A stretch of DNA of 64,000 bases. It comes from Acanthococcus lagerstroemiae (Eukaryota; Arthropoda; Insecta; Hemiptera; Eriococcidae). Below are positions 44,101 to 53,222 of the stretch, one piece after another (within the stretch, counting starts at the first letter, position 1; each line of letters starts with the position of its first letter). Under the pieces are notes generated by a model that saw only the letters and a program-made list of their open reading frames with translations, had not been told where the DNA came from and made no database searches. Position numbers and translations under genes: made by a program. The stretch spans positions 81,011-145,010 of the forward strand of contig JAJSSI010000013.1 of NCBI GenBank assembly GCA_031841125.1, in the 5' to 3' direction.

Positions 44101-46365
44101 ACCTCTCTCAGCTTCCTGATGTCAAATGGACAAAACGCATGTTGTTGTCGGAAATCTCACGAGTTTTCGATCCGCTAGGCTTCATTTCACCTGTAACCAT
44201 TCGCGCTAAAATCATGATGCAGAGTCTATGGCGAGAACAGCTCAAATGGGACGATTTTATTCCTCGAGAGTTGATTACTAAGTATTTTTCTTATCGGAGT
44301 GAACTTCTCGAATTAAAAAACTTTCGTATTTGTCGGTATTTGTGTTCTAATGGCCTGTCGAGCTTACAGCTTATCGGTTATTGTGATGCTTCGAAGTACG
44401 CGTATTGTGCGGTGGTATATTTGCGCTCGGTTAATAGTGAATCGAATATGGACTGTCGTTTAATTTGTGCGAAAACGCGAGTCGCTCCTGTGAAAGAAAT
44501 AACGATTCCAAAGTTGGAGCTCGAAGCTCTCGTTTTGTTAGCTAAACTTATAGCGCGATTAAGAGACAATTTATGTATCGATCATGCCAATGTTTATTGT
44601 TTTAGCGATTCCAGAGTAGTCCTGAGTTGGCTAAAAAGGCCACCTGCAGCCGAGAAATACGTACACAATCGAGTAGCTAAAATAACAGGATTGCTATTAA
44701 ATCGTTCTTGCTATCATGTTAGTACAAAAGAGAATCCTGCTGATTTGGCCACACGAGGCTTAAGCGTTGAAAAATTTCTGAAGTCGCCTCAGTGGTTAAC
44801 AGGCCCTAAATTTTTATTTAACCATGAAATGTTTTGCGAAAAGTTGTCCGAACCTGTAGATAAAGTTTCGTTTTGTGGTTCCTTGCATGTTAATGTTAGT
44901 AGTGAAAACTTTATTGATGTTATTAATTCATTTTCTTCGTATGAACGTTTAATTGGTACTTTTGCAGCGATAATAAGTCTTTTTAAATCACGCTCAGATG
45001 TTAAAGTGTCTACAGTAGAAGCTCGTCGCTTAGCCTTCAACCGTATTGTTTATATTGTACAACGGCATTATTATCAAAATGAAATAGATGAGCTTTTGAA
45101 AAAATCTGATGTAAAACCTAATAGTAATTTAAAGTCTCTGACGCCGTTTATCGACCAAAATGGATTGTTGCGTGTAGGAGGCCGTCTTCGTAACGCTCAA
45201 TTGTCATATGATAAGATGCATCCTATAATTATACCAAGCAGATCACATTTAGCTGAAATTTTTGTTCGCTATGTCCATGTGAAGTTTTACCATGCAGGAT
45301 ACGTATTTGTAATGTCGTTTGTAGCCTCTAAGCTTTGGTTCCATCGAAATCTGTATCGAGTTGTAAAGGATGTGATTAAGTCTTGCGTTGTATGTAGACG
45401 GTTCGCCGGAAAGCAGTCTCAGCAAATAATGGGGCAGTTACCAACAGCTCGAGTTACTGTCTCACGCCCGTTCAGCACTGTGGGTGTAGATTTAGCTGGT
45501 CCTTTCACCGTTAAGTGTACGCGTCACCGAACAATTAAGTTTATTAAGATGTATTTTGCTATCTTCATATGTTTTTTGTACCAAGGCTGTCCATCTGGAA
45601 ATTTTGTCTGAATTATCCGCCGAATCCTTTTTATTAACATTCCGCAGATTTGTTTCTCGTCGAGGTTTGCCTTCCGTCGTCTGGTCAGATAACGCAACCA
45701 ATTTTCAAGCCGTCAGTAGCATTGTGGCACAAGTTGATTCCAAGATTAGCGACTATGCAGCTAGGAATAACGTAAAATGGGAATTTATTCCTCCCAAATC
45801 TCCCAATAAAGGTGGACTTTGGGAGAGCGCCGTTAAATCAGCTAAGCGGCATTTAGCCAAAGTCGCTGCTGGGGCAATCCTTACGCAAGAAGAGCTGCTG
45901 ACTATGTTGGTCGAGATTGAAGCCATCATGAATTCCAGACCTCTGAGCTGCGTTAAACCTGCTGAAGGCAAGCTATTTGAAGTCATAACTCCGGGCCATT
46001 TTCTCATAGGAGATTCTTTGATAGCTGTACCAGAAGAAACCTCACTTGAAGGCCGAGCTAAGATGTCTTTATCTCAACGTTACCAAAACCTAAGAAGCAG
46101 AATTAACTCATTTTGGAGAATTTGGAAGACGGATTACTTAGCTCAGCTCCAAGAAAAGGCTAGATGGAAAAAAGAAATGCCAAATGTCAAAAGGGGTACG
46201 ATCGTGGTTTTGAAGGAAGATGGTCCCCCCTCCTCATGGAGCTATGGCAGAATCGAGGAGGTGTACCCAGATGCTTTGGGGCGAGTGCGCGTTGTCGATG
46301 TTTTGGTGAAGGACAAATTGAAGCGCCGGTCTCTGAGCTCTTTGGTGCCGCTAGTTGAGGATTAA
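41142..46365 (+). CDS. BEL/Pao Gag-Pol polyprotein (one frameshift)
   Basis: Start chosen at ATG 41142 (MMSQPQVLKDVNGF). Order of domains: Gag DUF1759 region (about aa 160-250, FQEFKALFANMVH); zinc knuckles (CIACGASHLLIEC, CFNCFGATHGSISC, CKHCAKKHHSLLH); A16/A17-type protease with LLDSCSQPTLVS (DSC where DSG is usual); reverse transcriptase with VCADIEKMYRQV and FYMDDYLGG; RNase H with LIGYCDASKYAYC and CFSDSRVVLSWL; integrase zinc finger and core with VGVDLAGPF, VWSDNATNFQ and KGGLWESAVKSAKRH (D, D, E); and a C-terminal DUF5641-type domain ending at 46365. The frame is open from 41142 to 45611. It must shift by one nucleotide in a six-T run (45573-45578) to join the part that is open to 46365. 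No other lesion is visible. Confidence 0.94.
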
Positions 46366-46396
46366 AAGGTCCTGTAGCCCTTTTCCCCCCGGAGGA

Positions 46397-46620
46397 TGTT
46401 CGGAGAAATAACGGTACAGCGAGTCTTATCTACAACAGCTGATCGAAGCAGCTGATTACGGAGCTTTATTGCATGTCAGTTTATGTATAATCGTAGTATA
46501 GTATGTTTTTCTGTTATGAGTTGTAGTCAAATTTAAATGTATTTTTGTTTTTCGTGTAAATAGTGAATAAAGCTCGTGAATTAATTTTCGTAGCCATTTG
46601 TTAACCAATTCCAACTTCCA
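46397..46620 (+). repeat. BEL 3' LTR
   Basis: Direct repeat of 40783-41006, preceded by CCCCCCGGAGGA at the polypurine-tract position. Confidence 0.95.
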
Positions 46621-46830
46621 TTCGTCTTATTTTATAAGTAGTAAGCTTTATTTAAATGAATCCAATAGTGCATATTTTGATATTGAGGGGAAAAATCCAT
46701 TATTTTGATACCCATCTTGATATGATTTTATAGTACATATTTTAGCATATTTCGGGATTTTCGATACGCATTTCAGCATTTTTTCAGACCAATAAACGCA
46801 TATTTTAAGTGCATGAAAATACTTGCTTTA

Positions 46831-46985
46831 GCTATAAGTCACTATTCATAATCTGAGCAACAACATCAAAATAAACTAATTATACAAAGCAAAATGAAAT
46901 TAAAAACAAAAATAAGAAATTTGGAATCCTATTTGATCCCAGTTTAACAAAAACATGAAGACATAATATAAATCACTTCTCATGG
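46831..46985. repeat. 164-bp tandem repeat, right part
   Basis: The rest of the interrupted second copy, then the start of a third (ATCCCAGTTTAAC at 46936). Subtracting the insertion, the spacing to the copy at 40174 is 165 bp. Confidence 0.8.
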
Positions 46986-47809
46986 GAGGAGGAAGATGAA
47001 AACGATGACTTAATAATTATTTAAAATAAATGAAAAAATAACTCGAGATTGAAAAAGTTTGGATGAGGGAAATGAAAAGGATGATTTAATGACCATATTT
47101 TTTTTTAAATGATCAAAAATGATTCAAGATTGAAAAAATGATCAAGTGGCCACCCTGATTTCGTACCCCTCCCGCTTCCTTGGAAAAATCTTAACTATGC
47201 TACTTTTTTCTTCTTTTTTTTCTGGCTACAGTAAATTTAGGGCAACTTGATTAAGAAAAGACATATTTAACTATTATTGCTTTCCTCCTCCCTTGCAAAA
47301 ATCCTGGCTAACTCATGGCCACTTTTTACATATAAAATATACTTACAATCATTAAAATTACGAGCAACAAAAGATGTGAAACAGTATTCTAAATCTTTCA
47401 CTGACAATACTGCGTATTTTTTTTGTACTTTAATAATTCATAAGAATCATAATGTTCATCCAGTACCACTTTCAATTTTTCCACAAAACTGAAGAACCCA
47501 GATAAATTAGTTGTAAATATATTACCTATTGACTACGAAAAATTTAGGCCCGTGTGCTGTCCATTTTTCATAATTATAGTACCAATCTCAATTTCCATCC
47601 CATTAGCCTTTATCCACTTTGTACTCAGTATAGTATTCGGCTTCTCAAGGACTTATTGATCGCGTTAGCCAAATTTATGAAAGTTGTTCGTCGAATTCTA
47701 CAAAATACCATTTCTTACATACATCAAGTTCAAGTTGATCGTAATTATGAGAGGATCAAACCTTCGATTAAATACGTACGAATTATTTGTTTTTTTTCCA
47801 GCTGTGTTA
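46986..47809. other. No gene recognised
   Basis: AT-rich, with an imperfect duplication of about 77 bp: GGAAGATGAAAACGATGACTTAATAAT (about 46989) resembles GGAAATGAAAAGGATGATTTAATGACC (about 47067), each ending in a ...GATTGAAAAA stretch. Confidence 0.4.
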
Positions 47810-50005
47810 TTATTTTTCGATTAACCAGAATCTGACGATGGGCGTCTGAATGTTCTGGATTTTCGGTTGAGTTCTCTCTCTATTATTAAACCATTTATAG
47901 ATTGTTTTTACTTCCGGGTCATGTTTAATCAATTCACTAACAGTAATATCACCCTGCAATACAAAACGATAAGATTCAGTCATAGCAGATTACAGAACAG
48001 AAGAGGTAGGTAAGTAAGCCATAACCGAGTGCGCAATTCGCAGAGTCAGATTTAGACTCATGAGAGAAAGGGGCCAAAAGTTGTGGGGGCCCCAACAGAA
48101 TTTATTTTTCTTATTTTTTTTTATTTATTCATTTTGTGTGTAGAATATAGAGTTTTAATGAAGAATTAGTTCTTTCACTTAGGTTCGCTTGCTTACCGAT
48201 TCTGTTTCGTAAGTTATCTTGAAAATACTCGTTAGGTCAGGCTGACCACTCAAATTTTCTCTGGAAAAGGTGATAAAAGTGACCAAAAAATCACCATAAT
48301 TCCCATATTTTCGAATAAAAATTATTCTCATTCAGGCTTTATGTAATCTTCGGCTCTCATGTCTTGAAAAAAACATACATCACAAGTTTTTCGCAGAATC
48401 ACACACACTACTCACGCACACTTGTCTTCTATACTTATATCACATATCAGATTGAAGAAACACTTTTTTCAGTTTTTTTCTCTCGATAAATTGATAATAG
48501 TTAAAATGAGCATTTTTTATATTTTTTCAAAGGAAAATTTTTTAAAAAGTGACTTTGGTGACCAAATTCCAAAAAAGTGACCAAAGGTGACCAGAGGTGA
48601 CTTAAGGTGAAAAAAGTGACCGAGTGGTCAGCTTGCGTTAGGTAGACAAGGCGTGCTGTAATTTTTATAACTGCACTGTTTTTATAAAAATGGTTCACAA
48701 GTTTGCGGTAATTTGTCATAACCGCACTTATCAATTCAGTAAATAGTAACTGGCTATTTACATATTTGAAATCAGCTGATGCGTGGACCTAATGAGTATC
48801 TTTAGGGTCACGGGTTGTTAGTTGACACACAAATCGTCTAATTCGCATTTCTGAAGCCCCTAAGCAATATTTTGTCGAGGTTAAGGGCTTATTCGAAAGA
48901 GCGAACCTTTGCGCATATTTTCAATTTTTAAAAGTTGGTTTTCGTGCCATAGAACTCGAGCTATGACCAATTTAGTGAGACAACTTTCGTGTGTCAACTA
49001 ACAACCTTAGTGTTGTTAGTTGACACGGCCTCGGTTGTTAGTTGACACACGTAAAAAATAGTAGTTTTAGGTTGACACACATGCGAAAAACGTCATAATT
49101 ATTTATTCTAAGTTCTAGAAATCAATACAAATTGATAGGTTCATCGAATGAGAAAACGATTTGTCGATTTTGCCGCGCTGTACCTAAACGGGTAACAGGT
49201 AGAAGGCGTTTGATGACATCTTTTTCAGCGATAGTGGTGATATCTGGTACATGTGGGAATGCGAATACTAACGAATTACGGTTCACCCTCCGCAGGAAAG
49301 ATATCTCATAGGCCGAATCATGCAACTGTACCTACTCGTTTTGATGGCATCTAGAACCAAAGATTTCGTGTGTCAAGTAGCAACCGAAAAATCGTGTCAA
49401 CTGACAACCACACGTTTTCTTACCTTTGGAGTGCAATAACTAATTGAAATATCACGATATTCGCCCAGATCTTGATACCATTCGATCCGAGATGAAATTA
49501 CCTTTCAAATGGTATATACAACATTCCTGGTCTGAATACTTATCATTGAAAAATGTAACGAAAACGGCAGAAAAAATTTTTTACTTTTCGTCATGGAAAT
49601 CAGATTTTACTGCTCTTTTGATAACAAGAACGACGCAGTGTTGCCCAAACTACATGTCCTAACGCACCTACCACCAAAATTTCATCCAGATCGCGCTAGT
49701 GTGAGAGTCGAAAATCGCGCTGTGTCAACTTACAACCCGTGTCAACTAACAACCCGTGACCCTACATTAAAATGAGAAATTATCTGTTTCCGTAAATCTT
49801 GTCGAAGATAACTTACATCCGTTTCATGTAGAACTATTGAATTATTACTTTCAAGTGAATTCGACGAACTTGAACTCGATAATATACTGCTCTTCTGTAT
49901 ACTCGGAGTGATAAAATCAGGCAACGATTGTAATTGAATCAACGACTGCTCTGTATCAGAATCACGAGTCCAGTATGCGATCATCTCATCAGGACAAAAC
50001 GGCAA
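47810..50005 (-). CDS. Two-exon unknown gene (last two exons) with transposon-filled intron
   Basis: Exon 49817-50005 follows a good acceptor (CTCTCTCTCCATCAG) and ends at GTAAGT. It encodes LPFCPDEMIAYWTRDSD, a serine-rich run (SSILSSSSSSNS) and ...VLHETD in phase 0. Exon 47810-47953 follows GTATTGCAG, continues in phase 0 with GDITVSELIKHDPEVKTIYK, and ends ...RFWLIEK and TAA. The 1.86-kb intron contains a hAT MITE and a TA-flanked element. The second exon faintly resembles the linker before some gypsy integrases (DPE...IYKW), so an element origin is possible; the clean splice sites favour a cellular gene. Upstream exons were not identified. Confidence 0.45.
48230..48643. mobile_element. 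hAT-type MITE (398 bp)
   Basis: CAGGCTGACCACTC and GAGTGGTCAGCTTG (13 of 14 matching as inverted repeats) bound 48238-48635. The perfect 8-bp duplication CGTTAGGT lies at 48230-48237 and 48636-48643. Several AAGTGACC motifs near the right end act like subterminal repeats. No coding capacity. Confidence 0.9.
48803..49764 (-). mobile_element. TA-flanked DNA transposon with eight TTAGTTGACAC-type repeats
   Basis: Perfect 24-bp inverted repeats (48805-48828, 49739-49762) starting GGGTCACGGGTTGTTAG are flanked by TA. The core motif GGTTGTTAGTTGACAC recurs at 48813, 48991 (inverted), 49011, 49033, 49370, 49394, 49722 and 49739 (the last four inverted, some diverged). It encodes one short frame resembling the C-terminal domain of the pogo-type gene at 6.6 kb. 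TA duplication plus that domain suggest a pogo/Tigger-related non-autonomous element. Confidence 0.75.
49122..49325 (-). CDS. Transposon C-terminal domain fragment (67 aa)
   Basis: MHDSAYEISFLRRVNRNSLV, then FAFPHVPDITTI, KDVIKRLLPV and RQNRQIVFSF. The pattern YE(I/M)SFLR...F.FP...D...(I/V)...D(V/I)I...L...RQ....F is shared with the tails at 6642-7055 and 53684-54050. It lies inside the TA-flanked element and is intact over its length, with no catalytic core nearby. Confidence 0.5.
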   Translation of the reverse strand: MHDSAYEISFLRRVNRNSLVFAFPHVPDITTIAEKDVIKRLLPVTRLGTARQNRQIVFSFDEPINLY

Positions 50006-50360
50006 CTGATGGAGAGAGAGACGAGGTAGTGATTGGATTTACAAAAAAATTGGAAGAAAACAAAGTACTTTGATAATTGAAAAATTAGAAGTTCAAAAAG
50101 TACATTTTCTAAAAAATTACCCAAATATTCAACTTACCCTTATCTAACTGGAAGCATCAAAAGATCAAAGAAAGAACACGAATAAACGCATCATCTGCTA
50201 AACTCAGCGGTGAATAATGAAAACTAGTAATATAAGATTCACGAGTGGACAACCTTGATCTCACCCCATCCCAGTACAGTGCGTGGGAACTGGTTAGGTT
50301 ATAAAAAATGGGTGTAGATGCACAGAGGAATATGAACAATACCATCTGTTGTTTTATACT
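50006..50360. other. No gene recognised; possible signal-peptide ORF
   Basis: A minus-strand frame (50157-50345) starts with a hydrophobic, signal-like segment (MVLFIFLCASTPIFYNL) and ends in a TGA. Without conserved features I do not call it a gene. It could be a first exon of the gene whose later exons lie at 47.8-50.0 kb. Confidence 0.3.
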
Positions 50361-50492
50361 CTCTCATGTCGAAATGACAATATTATAGTCACCGACTAAA
50401 TGGATACACGTAGTGACTATATACTTAAGTCACACTGACTAAATACAAGTACTGAATAACAGTCGGTATGACCTGTACTTTATTAATCTTCT
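50361..50492. repeat. 177-bp tandem repeat, left part
   Basis: TAGTGACTATATACTTAAGT and CACACTGACTAAATACAA, then AGTCGGTATGACCTGTACTT, recur in the same orientation at about 58954-59020. The array is interrupted by the Harbinger-like element. Confidence 0.75.
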
Positions 50493-50966
50493 CAAGGGTC
50501 AGTTGTACAATACATAACTTAAGCCACGACTTTGGTAAATATGGTTTAAGTCCTAAGCACGGCTTATGACAAAATGCGTTGTACAAGAAAGAATAAGACC
50601 AACTTAGCTAAGTCAGTTTACCTTCGCAAAAAACGAGCGTTTTCGTGATATTTAGAGAACATTCACCTGAAAGATAGTGATAAAAGGATATCGCCACGGG
50701 AATTAGTGAGGAAGTATTCATGGAAGTATTCGCGTCGAAATATTTTCTATTATATTATTAATGATGGAATTATTTTATTGTTATTAGTTAAAAATTAATT
50801 CGGCTACTTTTGTAAAGAAATTGGTAAGTACAATGAGCATAATTTCCATGATTCCATGATAACATAACCTTGTATAATTATTAATGGGTAACGTACTTCT
50901 GGATTGAATAATAGATAATAAAATGATGGAATTGAAGAGGAAGATTTAAGTGATGACGAAGATTTT

Positions 50967-52068
50967 ATGGAGTTGGCTCTGATGATGGCATTTCCACGAC
51001 AGAAGAAGATATTTCGAGAACGGTCCAATCATTTTTTCAAATGGAGAGCTGATGAATTTCTTCAGCGTTTTGGGTTCTCAAAGGAAACAGTCCATTTCAT
51101 TTTAGGGCAGATTGTGGAACGTATTGCATCGCCGACAACAAGGTAGTATTGTACTATAGGAAAGTGGGAAAGTGAAAACTGTATGCATTACTTATTAATG
51201 CACAATGTGATGATACTATGTTATAGGAATCATGCTGTGTCTCCGGGAGACAAACTGTTGTTGACACTGCGATACTATACTACCGGGTCATTTCAAGCAG
51301 TCACAGCAGATTTCATTGGTGTCCATAAATCAACTGCAAGCCGCATCATCAGATTAGTGTCACGTGAAATAGCCTTGCTGCGGCCCATGTATATAAATTT
51401 TCCTGAAAGAGCTGCAGAAAGAGAAGTTGTTTGTCAGCAATTTTATCTTATAGGGAAATTTCCAAAGTGTATAGGCGCTTTAGACTGCACACATGTGCGC
51501 ATCAAGTCCCTAGGTGGAAATAATGCTGAGGTATACCGAAATTGTAAAGGGTACTTCTCTATGAATGTGCAGTTGATTTGCGATGCGGAACTTCGCATTC
51601 AAAACATTGTTTGCTGCTGGCCTGGTAGCAGTCATGATTCCACTATTTTCAACCATTCGGCAGTCAAAAGGCGCTTTGAACGAGGTGACTTCGGTGATTA
51701 TATCCTTCTTGGTGACAGTGGATATCCATTACGTACGTACTTGGTAACGCCTCTCCTTGATCCACGTGATCGAGGTGAAGAATTGTACAATGAAGCACAG
51801 ATTCGAACCAGGAATTGCATTGAAAGAACGAATGGCGTAGGGATGACTGTGAATTTGCGTACTGTTGAAAGTAAATATTATTGTAGCAACTGCCGTTCTT
51901 CATATTATTGTTCGTCATATGGGAGATCAGTTGCCTCGAGTGTCGCATTTACTTGAACGTGAGATGGAACTGAGTAACTTCACTACAGCGGGTGCTTGCG
52001 CTCGAATTGTGACAGCAGCAATACAGAAACGGCAGCGGTTGATAAACTACTTTCAAAGTTTAGAATGA
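50967..52068 (+). CDS. Harbinger DDE transposase (HARBI1-like), one frameshift
   Basis: Exon 1 (from about 50967 to 51142) encodes FMELALMMAFPRQKKIFRER and FGFSKETVHFILGQIVERIA. A GT..AG intron (51143-51226) joins it in frame to exon 2, which has SPGDKLLLTLRYYTTGSFQA. The catalytic residues are GALDCTHVRI (D), LLGDSGYPLRTYLVTPL (D) and RNCIERTNGV (E). After that E the conserved WKRRFP stretch is damaged (GVGMTVNLRTVESK) and the frame shifts near 51850. The C-terminal helix (KVNIIVATAVLH...MGDQLP, to FQSLE at 52068) is read in another frame. The upstream frame (EEEDLSDDED from about 50935) suggests the true start is earlier, perhaps after another intron. Confidence 0.88.
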
Positions 52069-52120
52069 TGACTGGACTCAATTTTATTTTTATTTATTTA
52101 TAAGCTTTTTTTTTTATTTT

Positions 52121-52294
52121 AATTATTTTGTACCAGCGTGCTCCGGTAATGACTCGCATGTTTTTGTTTTGGAACCTTTTGATTGTCAGGAGGGTGGATC
52201 TCAATGTGGTACCCCAAATTTCCGCCCCATGTGGACCAAATTTTTGTAATACATCAAATCTTGGAAAGAGCGAGGGAATATAATATATAAACAT
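52121..52294 (-). pseudogene. LINE reverse-transcriptase tail fragment
   Basis: GAEIWGTTLRSTLLTIKRFQ followed by NKNMRVITGARWYK matches the C-terminal end of jockey-type ORF2 (Y...(I/L)WG.....(I/L)...QNK.LR.I..A.WY). Only this stretch is recognisable. Confidence 0.75.
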
Positions 52295-52639
52295 CAGCTT
52301 GCTATTAGCATTAGTTATTAGGTCATTACCTTACTCATTCAATTATTAATTAGTTTTACTTAAATGTATATACGGACACTATGTACAAGTAGATTATGAA
52401 TAATTTCAAGAAATTAATTAAAATATTTAATTCGATGTTCAGAAGTCCTGTTTATTTGTTCTACCAATTATTTAGTCAACTACTGTTCTCATAACCGCTC
52501 AGTCATCAGACAAAATAACAAATTAGCAAATAAAATACAGTGGGAAAAGAAGCATGATTTAGAAAGAGTTAATCAACAATAAATTGATCAACTTCATACA
52601 TAAACCAGCTTATCGAAAAAACAAAAAGAATATAACAAA

Positions 52640-52835
52640 ATAGGTACAAGGAACTGGGAGGTAGAGTAAGCACAGATGAGAAAGAAGAATATTTAGAAAT
52701 CCAAAAGGGAATAAAATAAGGGGACCCTTTCTCATCTATATTATTCATCATCGCGCTAGCGGAAGTGCTTAACAAATTAGATCGGAGCAAGAAAGGATTC
52801 AATAATAACAACAGCGAATTTATCAATCAATGATG
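52640..52835 (+). pseudogene. LINE reverse-transcriptase palm fragment
   Basis: EYLEIQKGIK, a stop, then GDPFSSILFIIALAEVLNKL correspond to the conserved (I/V)..G..QGDPLSP.LF...L..V motif, with TAA replacing the glutamine codon. It lies opposite in orientation to the LINE tail at 52.1 kb, so they are separate fragments. It resembles RTE-type RT; the subfamily is not secure. Confidence 0.7.
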
Positions 52836-53222
52836 AACATCAGAAGAAAAGACAGAGTGAAAATTACAAAAAAAAAAAAAGAATGTCGAAACTTTCTTCC
52901 TGAAATTACAAGTAAATGGAATTGGGCAGAGACGCGCGCAACCCTAAAATTGCTTTTTGGTTGAAATTTAGAAAAACGACAGTAGAACCAAAACTGTGAT
53001 CGTGATCAATAAAGTGGGACCTTTGGATGGAGATGTACTCATGTATATGGTTAATTCTCCAAATATGACCAGATTTTGAACAACCATATCTCAATTCCCA
53101 AAAGATGTGTTTTGATACTTTTTTTGTACTAAATCAATCCTCTATGTGTCCCTGAGTACCAAAATACTATTCAGCTCAATTCATTGTTAAGGAGGGGAGG
53201 GGTAGAGTCATTTTAAAATTAG

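Larger units (their letters stand above)
40778..46625 (+). mobile_element. BEL/Pao LTR retrotransposon, almost intact
   Basis: The 5.8-kb element has 224-bp LTRs (40783-41006, 46397-46620) that differ at about two positions, a perfect 5-bp duplication TTCGT (40778-40782, 46621-46625), a primer binding site, and a long gag-pol frame with one visible frameshift. It is the youngest large element in the window by LTR identity, together with the short copia. Confidence 0.96.
40234..46838. mobile_element. Non-autonomous hAT-like element with GCATATTT subterminal repeats (contains BEL)
   Basis: Ends TAGGGCAAGTATTTTTATG (from 40242) and CATGAAAATACTTGCTTTA (to 46830) are inverted repeats. GCTGTAAG (40234-40241) and GCTATAAG (46831-46838) form an 8-bp duplication with one mismatch. 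GCATATTT-type motifs recur about eight times near both ends (40267-40460, 46668-46815). Without the BEL insertion it is about 0.75 kb and non-coding. Confidence 0.8.

Noticed and set aside
48805..49762. Regularly recurring 16-mer as a CRISPR-like array
   Set aside because: Copies occur in both orientations with irregular spacing and coincide with transposon ends in a eukaryotic genome.
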